NCBI RefSeq assembly: GCF_003056405.1 | Contig: NZ_PYVZ01000002.1 | Location: 1 to 64,000, forward strand | Direction of reading: 5' to 3' | DNA: 64,000 nucleotides | From: Devosia indica | GTDB taxonomy: Bacteria; Pseudomonadota; Alphaproteobacteria; Rhizobiales; Devosiaceae | In this document: in pieces, positions 40,618 through 50,256 of the stretch | How the letters are laid out: the number at the start of each line of letters is the position of its first letter | Position numbering within the stretch: position 1 is the stretch's first letter | Program-made: the position numbers and the translations under genes | Notes under the pieces: model-generated | Told to the model about the DNA's origin: nothing | The model's database searches: none | The model's input: only the letters and a program-made list of their open reading frames with translations

Positions 40618-41549
40618 GCCAGGTTTCCGTTTCTGAACGCGCAGCCGCCGCCGGTGAAGTTCCCGTGACCCGCGCGCCCTATTTCGTGCGCAAGAAAAAG
40701 GGCATCACCCCGCGCTCTATCGCGGTGCTGGTCTTTCTCACCATCTGTGCCCTGTTCTTTTGTGTGCCGCTTTATGTGGTCGTGGTCACCTCGTTCAAGA
40801 CCATGGACCAGATCCGCGAAGGGGCGATCTTCACGCTACCCCATATCTGGACGCTGGAAGCCTGGGATCACGCCTGGAACCATGCCTGTTCGGGCATCAA
40901 GTGCGATGGGCTCAAGGTTGGCTTCTGGAACTCGGTATCGATCCTGTTTCCCTCGCTGATCCTGTCGATCTCTCTCGCCATGGTTACCGGCTTTGCTCTG
41001 GCCCTGTGGAATGTGCGCTGGGCCGGGGGCTTCCTGTTCCTGCTGTTCATCTGCGCCTTCGTGCCGTTCCAGATCATCATGTATCCGCTGATCGTGATGA
41101 CAACGACCACCAAGATCTACGGCACGCTCTGGGCCGTGGCGGTGATCCATGCAGTGCTGGCCATGCCGGTGCTGACCCTGATCTTCCGCAATTACTACAA
41201 GGATATCCCGACAGAGATCATGTCCGCCGCGATGATGGATTCGGGTTCGTTCTGGCGCATCTTCTTCGAGATCATCGTGCCCATGAGCGGCAATATCCTG
41301 ATCGTGGTGCTGATCCTGCAGATCACCTCGATCTGGAACGATTACCTGATCGGCGTGACCTTTGGCGGCCTGACCGGCCAGCCCATGACGGTGAACCTCG
41401 CCAATCTGATCACCATCTCCACGGGTACGACCAACTACGCCCACAACATGGCTGCAGCACTGCTCACGGCCATTCCACCCCTCGTCGTCTATTTTCTCGT
41501 CGGCAAGCTCTTCGTTCAGGGCGTGACCGCCGGCGCCATCAAGGGTTAG
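40614..41549 (+). CDS. CUT1 sugar ABC permease (MalG-type)
   Basis: A 311-residue permease. A cytoplasmic N-terminal tail of about 45 residues is followed by six membrane segments and the EAA loop IMSAAMMDSGSFWRIFFEIIVPMSG. The ATG at 40614 overlaps the stop of the MalF-type gene. A periplasmic loop, HAWNHACSGIKCDGLKVGFWN, contains two cysteines that could form a disulfide. It partners the preceding permease. Confidence 0.92.
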   Translation: MSQVSVSERAAAAGEVPVTRAPYFVRKKKGITPRSIAVLVFLTICALFFCVPLYVVVVTSFKTMDQIREGAIFTLPHIWTLEAWDHAWNHACSGIKCDGLKVGFWNSVSILFPSLILSISLAMVTGFALALWNVRWAGGFLFLLFICAFVPFQIIMYPLIVMTTTTKIYGTLWAVAVIHAVLAMPVLTLIFRNYYKDIPTEIMSAAMMDSGSFWRIFFEIIVPMSGNILIVVLILQITSIWNDYLIGVTFGGLTGQPMTVNLANLITISTGTTNYAHNMAAALLTAIPPLVVYFLVGKLFVQGVTAGAIKG

Positions 41550-41554
41550 TGCCA

Positions 41555-42652
<1,098 letters not shown>

Positions 42653-42678
42653 CCAACATCATTAGGGAGGAAACCAAG

Positions 42679-43917
42679 ATGTTGAAATCGATCCTGGGTG
42701 GCGTCACCGCTGCTCTCATGGTCAGCTCCGCGGCAAGCGCCACGGACCTGATCATCTACCACAACTGGTCATCGGGACCGGAAGTCGCGGCACTCAACGT
42801 CCTCAAGGATGGCCTGGAAGCCAAGGGTCACACCTGGACCGACATCGCCATTCCGCACAATACCGGTTCCAACGTGAACCTGATGAACCTGGTCACCGGC
42901 GGCACCCCGCCCAATGTGTTCCTCGAATCCAGCCCCGGCGTCTATCGCGACCTGGCCGGCCTCGGGCTCGCGCGGCCGCTGACGGAGTTCTTCACCGAAC
43001 AGGGGATCCTCGAACACTATCCCTCGTCCGTTGTCAGCTCGATCACGGTCGATGGCGAGATCATGAAGATCCCGACCGCCATCCACATCGACGGCATGGC
43101 CTATTACAATATGGAAGTGGCCGAGGCCGCGGGGGTCGATCCGGCCGCCTGGGATTCGCTCGATGCGATGTTTGCCGATTTCCAGAAGGTGCGTGACGCG
43201 GGCTATATCCCGCTCGCCATTGGTGGCCAGCAATGGCAGGTCGGCTATCTGGTGCACGCCCTGGCGGCAGCTACCGGTGGTCCGGAGTTCTACAATGCCG
43301 TTTATGGCGGCGAGCCCGATCCGTCTGTCATCGACAGCGCCGAAATGCGCACCTTGCTCGAAACGCTGCGCCGCTTCCAGCAGGAAGCCGATGAGGGCTC
43401 TGCGAACCGCGAATGGAATGTGACCACCAATATGGTGATCACCGGCCAGGCCCTGATGCAGATCCATGGCGACTGGATGAAGGGTGAATGGAGCGCTGCC
43501 GGAAAGACCGCCGGGACCGATTTCGGTTGTATCCAGATACCGGGCGCCAAGGCGGTGCCGGTGACCGTCGATAGCTGGGGCATCCTGGGTGGCCAGTCCG
43601 AAGAGGTGGACGCCGCCGAACTCGACTTTGCCGCGGTCGTGGCCGATCCGCAGATCCAGGCCGCCTTCGCCAGCGCCAAGGGCTCGACCCCAACCCGGCT
43701 CGATGCGCCCTCCGAAGTGCTCGATGCCTGCTCGGTCGAAGTGCTGCGCATTCTCGAAGATGCTGACCACCAGGTGCCGAACCCGCATTCGACGGTCGAT
43801 GCTGACTGGCAGAATTCGATCTGGGACGTCGTGTTCAACTTCTGGAGCGACCCGTCCATGAGCGTGGATGATGCCATCTCGCAGATTCAGGAAAACTACG
43901 AAACCATCCTGGGCTGA
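42679..43917 (+). CDS. CUT1 sugar ABC substrate-binding protein
   Basis: A 412-residue family-1 binding protein with a signal peptide (about residues 1-21, ending ASA-TDL). The mature start, LIIYHNWSSGPEVAALNVLK, and the later IPTAIHIDGMAYYNMEV and GGQQWQVGYLVHAL resemble glucose/mannose-type binders. GGGAGG precedes the ATG. Unlike the other importers in the window, the binding-protein gene comes last of the four transport genes. A 9-bp-stem hairpin follows its stop. Confidence 0.9.
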   Translation: MLKSILGGVTAALMVSSAASATDLIIYHNWSSGPEVAALNVLKDGLEAKGHTWTDIAIPHNTGSNVNLMNLVTGGTPPNVFLESSPGVYRDLAGLGLARPLTEFFTEQGILEHYPSSVVSSITVDGEIMKIPTAIHIDGMAYYNMEVAEAAGVDPAAWDSLDAMFADFQKVRDAGYIPLAIGGQQWQVGYLVHALAAATGGPEFYNAVYGGEPDPSVIDSAEMRTLLETLRRFQQEADEGSANREWNVTTNMVITGQALMQIHGDWMKGEWSAAGKTAGTDFGCIQIPGAKAVPVTVDSWGILGGQSEEVDAAELDFAAVVADPQIQAAFASAKGSTPTRLDAPSEVLDACSVEVLRILEDADHQVPNPHSTVDADWQNSIWDVVFNFWSDPSMSVDDAISQIQENYETILG

Positions 43918-43950
43918 TCTCCCTCTCCTCCTCCCAGCGACGTCTGGCGA

Positions 43951-43972
43951 CCCGGGGCCATTTGGCTCCGGG
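43951..43972 (+). terminator. hairpin after the sugar binding-protein gene
   Basis: CCCGGGGCC pairs with GGCTCCGGG (nine pairs, one G-U) around a 4-nt loop. It starts 34 nt after the stop and lies 30 nt before the VOC start, with no U-run. It is likely a stabiliser or partial attenuator separating transport from enzyme genes. Confidence 0.5.
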
Positions 43973-44001
43973 CCGCCCGGCACACGCCAACACAACGGAC
44001 T

Positions 44002-44487
44002 ATGAACATGGACAAGCGCCTGCTTGATGAAGACGAAGTGATGCAGATCTGCTTCGTCACCGACGATGTGGTCAAATCGGCCCAATGGTTTTCGGACCTG
44101 ACCGGCAAGCCTATGCCCCAGGAAGGCAGGGCAGCCGAGCCGGAGGAGGCCAAGGCCATCTACCACGGCAAGCCGGCCGAGGTCGGATGCCGGATCATGA
44201 TGTTCAAATTCGGCAATATCGATGTCGAGTTTCTCCAGCCCGGTCCGGAAAAGAGCGCCTGGCGCGACCTGCTCGAACAAAAAGGCCCCGGCTGCCACCA
44301 CATTGCGTTCCGCACCAGAAACCTTACCAAGCGCAACGCTTACCTTGAGTCCAAGGGGCACAAGCTGCTGCAGCGTGGCGAATTCGACGGCAGCCACGGG
44401 CGTTATGCCTATTACGACACGGTCAAGGATCTGGGCGTGATGGTCGAACTGCTCGAATTCGACAGCGACAAGGAAGCCCAGCCCTGA
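44002..44487 (+). CDS. VOC-family protein
   Basis: A 161-residue VOC-fold protein: MQICFVTDDVVKSAQWFSDL at the start, a central IDVEFLQPG, then CHHIAFRT and a C-terminal LGVMVELLEF. The first metal-ligand position is not a clear histidine (Q15 or C17 instead), so metal chemistry may be altered. The start may be the ATG at 44002 or 44008. It lies between the sugar importer and a sugar isomerase/epimerase gene. A role as isomerase or epimerase on an imported sugar acid is possible but not shown. Confidence 0.82.
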   Translation: MNMDKRLLDEDEVMQICFVTDDVVKSAQWFSDLTGKPMPQEGRAAEPEEAKAIYHGKPAEVGCRIMMFKFGNIDVEFLQPGPEKSAWRDLLEQKGPGCHHIAFRTRNLTKRNAYLESKGHKLLQRGEFDGSHGRYAYYDTVKDLGVMVELLEFDSDKEAQP

Positions 44488-44544
44488 CCTGCCCGAGGGC
44501 GTCGCGTGAAGGCGGCGCCTCCACATTTATAGCCGGAACGACCG

Positions 44545-45303
44545 ATGACCTACCGCAAAGCCTATCAGCTCTATTCTTCGCGCAATTTTCCGCCGCTGGC
44601 CGATCAGCTCCCAATTCTCAAGGATATGGGATACGACGCCATCGAACCCTGGTTGCCGGCATACGAAGCTGACCCGTCATTGTTCCGGCGCCAGCTCGAT
44701 GATGCCGGGCTTGATTGCTATGGCTTTCACATGCCGCTTGCGGGCCTCGTCGAAGAGCCGGACCGGTTCATCGACATCGCCCAGACCCTGGGCGCGACCT
44801 ATCTTATTCCCCCTTATGTGACGACCGAGGAGCGCGAGCCAACTGTCGCCTATTGGCGGGGGCTCGGCGAAAAGCTGGCGCGTGGCGCCGAGGCGGCGGC
44901 AAGGCATGGCCTGCAGGTGGCCTGGCACAATCACGATTTCGAATTCGTACCGCTTGCCGATGGCTCGCGTCCGATCGACCATATTTTCGATGCCGGTGGT
45001 CCGGGGGTGAAATTCGAGATCGACTGCGGTTGGATCGTCCGCGCGGGCGCGGACCCCGCGGCGGAACTCGAAAAATTCGCAGACCGGATCGTGGTCATCC
45101 AGACCAAGGATACCGCCCCGCTCGGCACCAAGCAGGATGATGGCTGGACCGCCACCGGCGACGGCATTATCGACTGGGCCGGGTTGGTTCCGCTGTTCCG
45201 CAAGACCAGGGCCGACCACATCGTCACCGAACACGACAATCCCAGTGACTGGCAGGCGTTCGCGCGTCGCTCGCTTGCGCATCTCAAGGCATTGGGATTG
45301 TAG
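44545..45303 (+). CDS. sugar phosphate isomerase/epimerase (xylose-isomerase-like TIM barrel)
   Basis: A 252-residue AP-endonuclease-2/xylose-isomerase-like barrel protein. Features are YQLYSSRNFPPLADQLPILK at the start, the metal-site segments VAWHNHDFEFVP (His, Glu), VKFEIDCGWIVRAG (Glu, Asp) and a late DHIVTEHDNP. The family interconverts sugars, inositols and keto-sugars. It lies in the enzyme block downstream of the CUT1 importer and is the likely core step of that sugar's metabolism. No signal peptide. Confidence 0.87.
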   Translation: MTYRKAYQLYSSRNFPPLADQLPILKDMGYDAIEPWLPAYEADPSLFRRQLDDAGLDCYGFHMPLAGLVEEPDRFIDIAQTLGATYLIPPYVTTEEREPTVAYWRGLGEKLARGAEAAARHGLQVAWHNHDFEFVPLADGSRPIDHIFDAGGPGVKFEIDCGWIVRAGADPAAELEKFADRIVVIQTKDTAPLGTKQDDGWTATGDGIIDWAGLVPLFRKTRADHIVTEHDNPSDWQAFARRSLAHLKALGL

Positions 45304-45351
45304 CCGCCGGAAAGGCGGCAGAAGTCGTATCGATCAAAAGAGGAGGACATC

Positions 45352-45912
45352 ATGGCCAAATCAACGGAAGCCCATTGGTCGCGACCCAATGGCATGCTGC
45401 CCAACAGCCGCTTCCCCCTTCTGGTTTACCGCGAGGGCGTTGCGGGTGGCGGCGAGGAGGCCGTGCGGGAGCGCTTTCGGGCCAATGGCTGGCTCAACAA
45501 TTGGCGCTATCCGGGTATCTATGACTATCCCCATTTCCACTCTACCACCCATGAATGCCTGGGGGTGGCGAGCGGCTGGATGGAGCTGGACCTGTTCGGC
45601 CAGGGCGGCAAGCGCATCAGGTTTTCGGCCGGCGACGTCGTGCTGATGCCTGCCGGGGTCTCACATGCCATGGTCGATCGGTCTGACGATGTCATGGTTG
45701 TCGGCGGCTATCCGGATGGGCGCGATTGGGACAATATCCAGGAAGACCACATCACCGAAGACACTCGGCGCGCCGCGGCCAAGCGCATCATGATGCTGCC
45801 CATTCCGGCGCGCGACCCGGTCTTTGGGGAGCCCCTGCTCGAATGGATCGATGCACCCTCATCGGTCGATGCCGATCTCAATGATTTCCGCGATGGTCTC
45901 GATCCGGTGTAG
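45352..45912 (+). CDS. cupin-domain protein
   Basis: A 186-residue single-cupin protein. The first cupin motif is YDYPHFHSTTHECLGVASG (two His and Glu ligands); the second, GDVVLMPAGVSHAMV, supplies the third His. AGGAGG precedes the ATG. Such small cupins act as isomerases, epimerases or dioxygenases, or bind metal only. It follows the isomerase/epimerase gene by 48 nt and precedes a beta-propeller gene, so sugar or sugar-acid processing is the most reasonable role. Confidence 0.82.
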   Translation: MAKSTEAHWSRPNGMLPNSRFPLLVYREGVAGGGEEAVRERFRANGWLNNWRYPGIYDYPHFHSTTHECLGVASGWMELDLFGQGGKRIRFSAGDVVLMPAGVSHAMVDRSDDVMVVGGYPDGRDWDNIQEDHITEDTRRAAAKRIMMLPIPARDPVFGEPLLEWIDAPSSVDADLNDFRDGLDPV

Positions 45913-45948
45913 GCCGCATCGCCATCCCCAAACCGCCCAGGACAGAAG

Positions 45949-46845
45949 ATGAGTTTCAAGTTCCCCCGCCGCGGCCGCAGCCTTGGTCAAGGCCAGCTGG
46001 CAAAGCTGACGATCATCGATCTGGATGGCAACCAGCAGGTGATTTTCATTGCCGATGAGGTGATCGAGGCGCCCAACTGGACGCCGGACGGCGATTGGCT
46101 GGTGTTCAATGCCGGCGGCAAGCTGTTTCGCATTGCCGTCAGCGGCGGCGAGCCGGAGATGATCGATACCGGCGAGCTGGCCGATCTCAACAACGACCAT
46201 GTGCTTTCGCCGGATGGGTCGACCGCCTATGTGAGCTCGGACGACGGCCACCTCTATGCGGTGCCGCTTGCCGGCGGAACGCCACGCCGGGTGTCGAACG
46301 ACCACGCCACGCCGCATCACTATTACTTGCACGGCATCTCGCCCGATGGCCGGACCTTGTCCTATGTCGCCGTCGAAAGTCCGGCAGGCGAGCGGATGGT
46401 CAATGTTTTCACCATTCCCGCCGCAGGCGGTCCGGACCGGCGGTTGACCAATTTGAGTGTGCCGAACGACGGCCCCGAATATTCACCCGACGGTACCTGG
46501 CTCTATTTCAATTCCGAACTGGCGGCTTCACAGCCCGGACATGCGCAGATCTTCCGCATGAAGGCTTTTGACGGGAGCGAGGTTGAACAATTGACGTTCG
46601 ACAGTCGGGTCAATTGGTTCCCACATATCTCGTCGGATGGCCAATGGCTGGCCTATCTGAGCTATCCCGAGGGCACGATTGGGCATCCGCCCGACAAGGA
46701 TGTGGAATTGCGCCTGATGGGATCGGACGGCGGTGAACACCGCGTATTGGCAGGTTTTTTCGGCGGGCAGGGGACGATCAACGTCAATTCCTGGGCGCCG
46801 GATAGCCGCCGCTTGGCGTTTGTTTCCTATCCAATGCTGGCCTGA
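45949..46845 (+). CDS. TolB-like/PD40 beta-propeller protein
   Basis: A 298-residue protein built of about six PD40/WD40-like repeats, each with a WSPDG-type turn: APNWTPDGDWLVF, HVLSPDGSTAYV, HGISPDGRTLSY, PEYSPDGTWLYF, PHISSDGQWLAY and NSWAPDSRRLAF. There is no signal peptide or membrane segment, unlike periplasmic TolB. Cytoplasmic relatives include oligogalacturonate-lyase-like propellers. Position at the end of the sugar operon fits an enzyme or ligand-binding role there. Substrate unknown. Confidence 0.8.
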   Translation: MSFKFPRRGRSLGQGQLAKLTIIDLDGNQQVIFIADEVIEAPNWTPDGDWLVFNAGGKLFRIAVSGGEPEMIDTGELADLNNDHVLSPDGSTAYVSSDDGHLYAVPLAGGTPRRVSNDHATPHHYYLHGISPDGRTLSYVAVESPAGERMVNVFTIPAAGGPDRRLTNLSVPNDGPEYSPDGTWLYFNSELAASQPGHAQIFRMKAFDGSEVEQLTFDSRVNWFPHISSDGQWLAYLSYPEGTIGHPPDKDVELRLMGSDGGEHRVLAGFFGGQGTINVNSWAPDSRRLAFVSYPMLA

Positions 46846-46897
46846 CGCGGCCGCTTTGGGGGAGTGGAAAGAAGGGCGTTGTGCCATTTGGGCCAAG

Positions 46898-48682
46898 CTA
46901 TGGGGTGCGAGAACCTACAGCTTGTATGCTTGGTGCCAGGGCGGACTGTGGCGGCAGGCGGAACCGGCAGGACTCCGCGGGCAGGTCCGGGACAATCTTG
47001 CTCAGGTCCGCGACGATCCGGTTATAGTAGGTGTAGTGAATGTTCGCATGGCGCAGGTCCTGGCAGACATTGTCGGCATAGCCGGGCTTAAGGCGTGTCA
47101 GGGCAGTCCAGGCCTGCATCGCCTCGTCCATCTGACCCGTGCCGGCATGGACTGCCGCTTTCATCAACCAGTATCGATAGTCGTTCGGCAGAGCCTGGGC
47201 ATCGATATAACCCAGGGCCATTTCCAGATCACCCGCGACGTAGCGTTCCAGCGCCAGCATGGCATAGCCCAGTGGACCAAGAGACGGGAGCTGGTCGAGA
47301 CCAGCCTCGATCAGAGGCAGGCCACTCTCCGCCATGCCTAGCGAAACCAGGGCCTTGCCGATCATCACCTTCAGACGCGGATCGCCGCTATAGCGCAGGA
47401 GCATTCTGTCAGCCAGATTTTGCAGCACCGTGAGTTGCCCGGCGTCATAGGCCGCGGCCAGTTGTGCCAGGTGTGGAAAGAAAGTCTCTGGTGAGATAGC
47501 GCTGGCGGTCGCTGCGGCCTCCTGCTGAAGCCTGCGAAAGCCGCTGGCATTCTCGCCCAGGGATGCGGCAAGCCGCCCCTGGCGGTGATAGGCCAGGCTC
47601 AGCAGAGCCCAGGCATGCCCGTTCCGAGGGTGATTGCGGACAACGCGTTCAAGGCATTCGGTCACACCACCGAGTATCATCTGATCATCCGTGAGAGCGT
47701 GGCGTTGTGCCCTTGCCATGCAGACGCTGTCGTCTTCCAGACCGGTGGGTTGCAGGCGGTCCAGGATAACCGGTATGGCGCCTTCGAGTCCGAGCAGTTC
47801 TGCCGAAACCGATTGCACGATGGCAGCGGCCCCGTCACCGCTTTCAAGGCTGACCCTGCGGTCCGAGGCCCACATGACCTGATTGGTGTGCATATCGGTC
47901 AGATACCAGCGGACTGCAGCGCGGTCGTCTTCCAGTCGCACATAGGTTGCCAAGGAGAATACGTGTTTTTCGGTCCAGCCGCTGCCCGAAATCTGGTCCG
48001 CTGATCTTTGCTCGTTCGGGGCACGCTGCGCATCGATAATGTTGACACCGTCATATCGCGTCATCTGCGCAATAATCTGGTCGCCGAGTACGCGCGCAAA
48101 GTCATCATCGGTGCTTCCTCCGGTCTCAAGGGGCTGCACGATGATCCAGACACGGCCCAGATTGCCATTGGTATCGGCGGCCGAAATCCGGGACCAGAAC
48201 ATCAGCGCCAGTAGAACCAGACCAGCACCAAGCAAGAGCGACGCCGGAAGGCGCCACCGGATTGGAACAGGCGTCTCCATACGCTGTGTCGAGACCGGCA
48301 GTCCCGGCGGGTCGGGTGTGTCAGAGGGCGGCTGGTGAAAATCGAACTGGGGGAAATAGTGTCCTTTGGGGAGGCGTATGACAACTCGGTGCTGGTCAGT
48401 TGTCTCATTGTAGTACTTGGCCAGGGCGCTCCGGAGGCGGTTGGCGGTGATACGCACGATCGGATCCTGCGTCGGATCAAAATCAGTGTCCTTGCCGAGG
48501 GCCTCGACCGCAACCGAATAGGACTTGATCCTGTCGGCACGCCCAGCCAGCGCCTCTTCCACGACATAGCGCAAGAACCGTTTTATTTGCTCGGCCTCGG
48601 AGAAGTATTCCGACTCGCAAATTCTGTTCAGCGCTTCGAGAATGTCTCTTTCATTCTCCGTCGCCTGGTTGGTTTGGGTCAC
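46898..48682 (-). CDS. membrane-anchored TPR protein with N-terminal adenylate-cyclase-associated/CadC-like domain
   Basis: A 594-residue protein. Residues 1-115 contain FLRYVVEEALAGRADRIKSY and DFDPTQDPIVRITANRLRSAL ending in LPKGHYFPQF, a conserved N-terminal module I know from alphaproteobacterial TPR/adenylate-cyclase-like regulators. One membrane helix follows (about 147-166, LPASLLLGAGLVLLALMFW), then a TolB-like alpha/beta region (RVWIIVQPLETGG to GLEGAIPV) and TPR-like helices to the end. The start is GTG with GGGGGA upstream. Topology suggests cytoplasmic sensing or DNA binding linked to a periplasmic TPR part. Function unknown. It converges with the propeller gene. Confidence 0.7.
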   Translation of the reverse strand: MTQTNQATENERDILEALNRICESEYFSEAEQIKRFLRYVVEEALAGRADRIKSYSVAVEALGKDTDFDPTQDPIVRITANRLRSALAKYYNETTDQHRVVIRLPKGHYFPQFDFHQPPSDTPDPPGLPVSTQRMETPVPIRWRLPASLLLGAGLVLLALMFWSRISAADTNGNLGRVWIIVQPLETGGSTDDDFARVLGDQIIAQMTRYDGVNIIDAQRAPNEQRSADQISGSGWTEKHVFSLATYVRLEDDRAAVRWYLTDMHTNQVMWASDRRVSLESGDGAAAIVQSVSAELLGLEGAIPVILDRLQPTGLEDDSVCMARAQRHALTDDQMILGGVTECLERVVRNHPRNGHAWALLSLAYHRQGRLAASLGENASGFRRLQQEAAATASAISPETFFPHLAQLAAAYDAGQLTVLQNLADRMLLRYSGDPRLKVMIGKALVSLGMAESGLPLIEAGLDQLPSLGPLGYAMLALERYVAGDLEMALGYIDAQALPNDYRYWLMKAAVHAGTGQMDEAMQAWTALTRLKPGYADNVCQDLRHANIHYTYYNRIVADLSKIVPDLPAESCRFRLPPQSALAPSIQAVGSRTP

Positions 48683-49330
48683 TCTCCCCCCTTATCGTAA
48701 GCCGCATTCGATTCAGGGTGCGTTGTTCGGGCTGTCGCCGTGTCGCAATTCAGAACAGACTGGGTTGGGCTCGATAGATCCTGCTTTTCAGAACAGCGAG
48801 AATTTTTGAAAATTTGTTTGCTGTTCGATACATAGTGCGCTTTTAGGTGATAAACCCACAGTTGTGATGTTCATAAGAATTCTTCTTAAACAAAAATAAA
48901 ATTGCCTCCATAGTGGAATGGCTTATGACGCGCTCGCATTGCTTGCGTTTGTTTGTTGTACAATACGTCATTTCGTTGGCCCCGGCTGTGGAAACTATAC
49001 GCAAACAACTGGCAGGGGCATTGCGTTGCGTCGAGTTCGTTACCGTTACATCGCTCGCAATACGTCCCAGTATTCCCGGGAAAAACTGGTGCTGTCGGCT
49101 CGCTGGATTTGCAGCGTGCCGGACTCGCCCAGGGTCTGGATCAAACAGCACGCCTGGGGTGGTCGGGATGCGATCCGGGCGAGCATGAAACGTCGCAAAC
49201 CTCCGTACATAACCGGCTATAACGTTTGCCGCGCGCTCATAAGCCTGCACGCTGAAGCCTGCCCTGGGGCCTGAACGGCCGTTGCCGTCATGGTCGATCT
49301 GGGCTTTGCGATTGCAAGGAGGCGTTGTCC
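48683..49330. other. AT-richer intergenic region, no gene recognised
   Basis: This 648-bp gap is less GC-rich than its surroundings, especially 48,780-48,960. Open frames in it (on both strands, up to 199 codons) show no family features. It must hold the divergent promoters of the TPR-protein gene and the Fis-type gene. An AGAATTCTT palindrome lies near 48,878. Confidence 0.5.
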
Positions 49331-50005
49331 GTGGCTGAAAAACTGTCCCTGTTTGGCTCCTATGGCCCCCACTCGGAAGGACGTGTCTTTGGACGCCGTA
49401 ATGCCGACACCGCATCAATGCCCACAATGCGTGTTTCGACATTTGGCAAGCGAGTGCGGCAGCCGTTCGAGCGCATATCGCTGCAACGGATTCGGCTTGG
49501 GCAGCTCCGGTCAGAGCTCATCCATGTGTTCGAAGATCCCGCTTTTCCGGGCGAGTCGCCGGAGTTCGTGCTGGTTGAAGCCGGCAACACACCGCGTTTG
49601 CTCATTGGCAGCAGGGCCCTGGTGGCCATTGATGAACAAACCGGGCAGCTGGTTTTCATCGAGACCTCGGGGGCGTCCGACACCACCGTAATAACGGCCG
49701 ACGACGACCGCCTGATCGATCATATTCTGGGTCATTTCACCAGCCAGGCGCCCGCCGACACGCCGCTGCGCGCCAGCAAGGCCGCCCGGAGCCTGGTTGG
49801 CCAGACGCTGCAGGATATCGAGCGGCACGTGATCCTGCAGACGTTGCGCCATTGCGGCGGCAACAGAACACGCACGGCCAGAATGCTTGGTGTGTCCCTG
49901 CGCACGGTCCGGAACAAACTCAGGGCTTATTGGCGCGAAAGCGAGTTGCCTGACGCCGACCGCCAAGAAGGTGCGGTGGCGAATGCAGACGAATGCCGGC
50001 CCTAG
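49331..50005 (+). CDS. orphan Fis-type (FlbD-like) DNA-binding protein
   Basis: The C-terminal 50 or so residues are a Fis/HTH_8 domain: SLVGQTLQDIERHVILQTLR, then GGNRTRTARMLGVSLRTVRN. This closely follows the DNA-binding end of FlbD and other NtrC-type activators, but there is no AAA+ sigma54-interaction domain and no receiver with phospho-Asp. The first 150 residues are unrecognised, including a beta-rich PEFVLVEAGNTPRLLIG and LVAIDEQTGQLVFIE segment. The GTG at 49331 is chosen because AAGGAGG lies 8 nt before it; the frame opens with TTG six bases earlier. It probably regulates nearby genes; partner and signal are unknown. Confidence 0.72.
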   Translation: MAEKLSLFGSYGPHSEGRVFGRRNADTASMPTMRVSTFGKRVRQPFERISLQRIRLGQLRSELIHVFEDPAFPGESPEFVLVEAGNTPRLLIGSRALVAIDEQTGQLVFIETSGASDTTVITADDDRLIDHILGHFTSQAPADTPLRASKAARSLVGQTLQDIERHVILQTLRHCGGNRTRTARMLGVSLRTVRNKLRAYWRESELPDADRQEGAVANADECRP

Positions 50006-50256
50006 CGAGTGTCCGGCTGGTTGTGTCAGGGTTGCCTGCAGTGCAATGCCCAAAAGCGACAGAATCGAGCAGTTTTCGCGCGTCAGGCAACGTCTACAAA
50101 CCCGAATTGAACCCCCGATGATACCGTTTGTTACTGGTGGCCAATGGTCATCGGCCCCTAGCGTTGCAGTGTGGCGCAGGTTCAGAAGCCAATTGCCGGC
50201 TTTCATCAATGAATGTGCTTCCGCGTAAAAGTAAAAGTTTCAACTGGAGGCCTGAA

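Noticed and set aside
48843-49442. 199-codon minus-strand open frame in the AT-richer gap
   Set aside because: Composition and codon pattern do not look coding, it runs into the Fis-type gene on the other strand, and no domain is recognisable.
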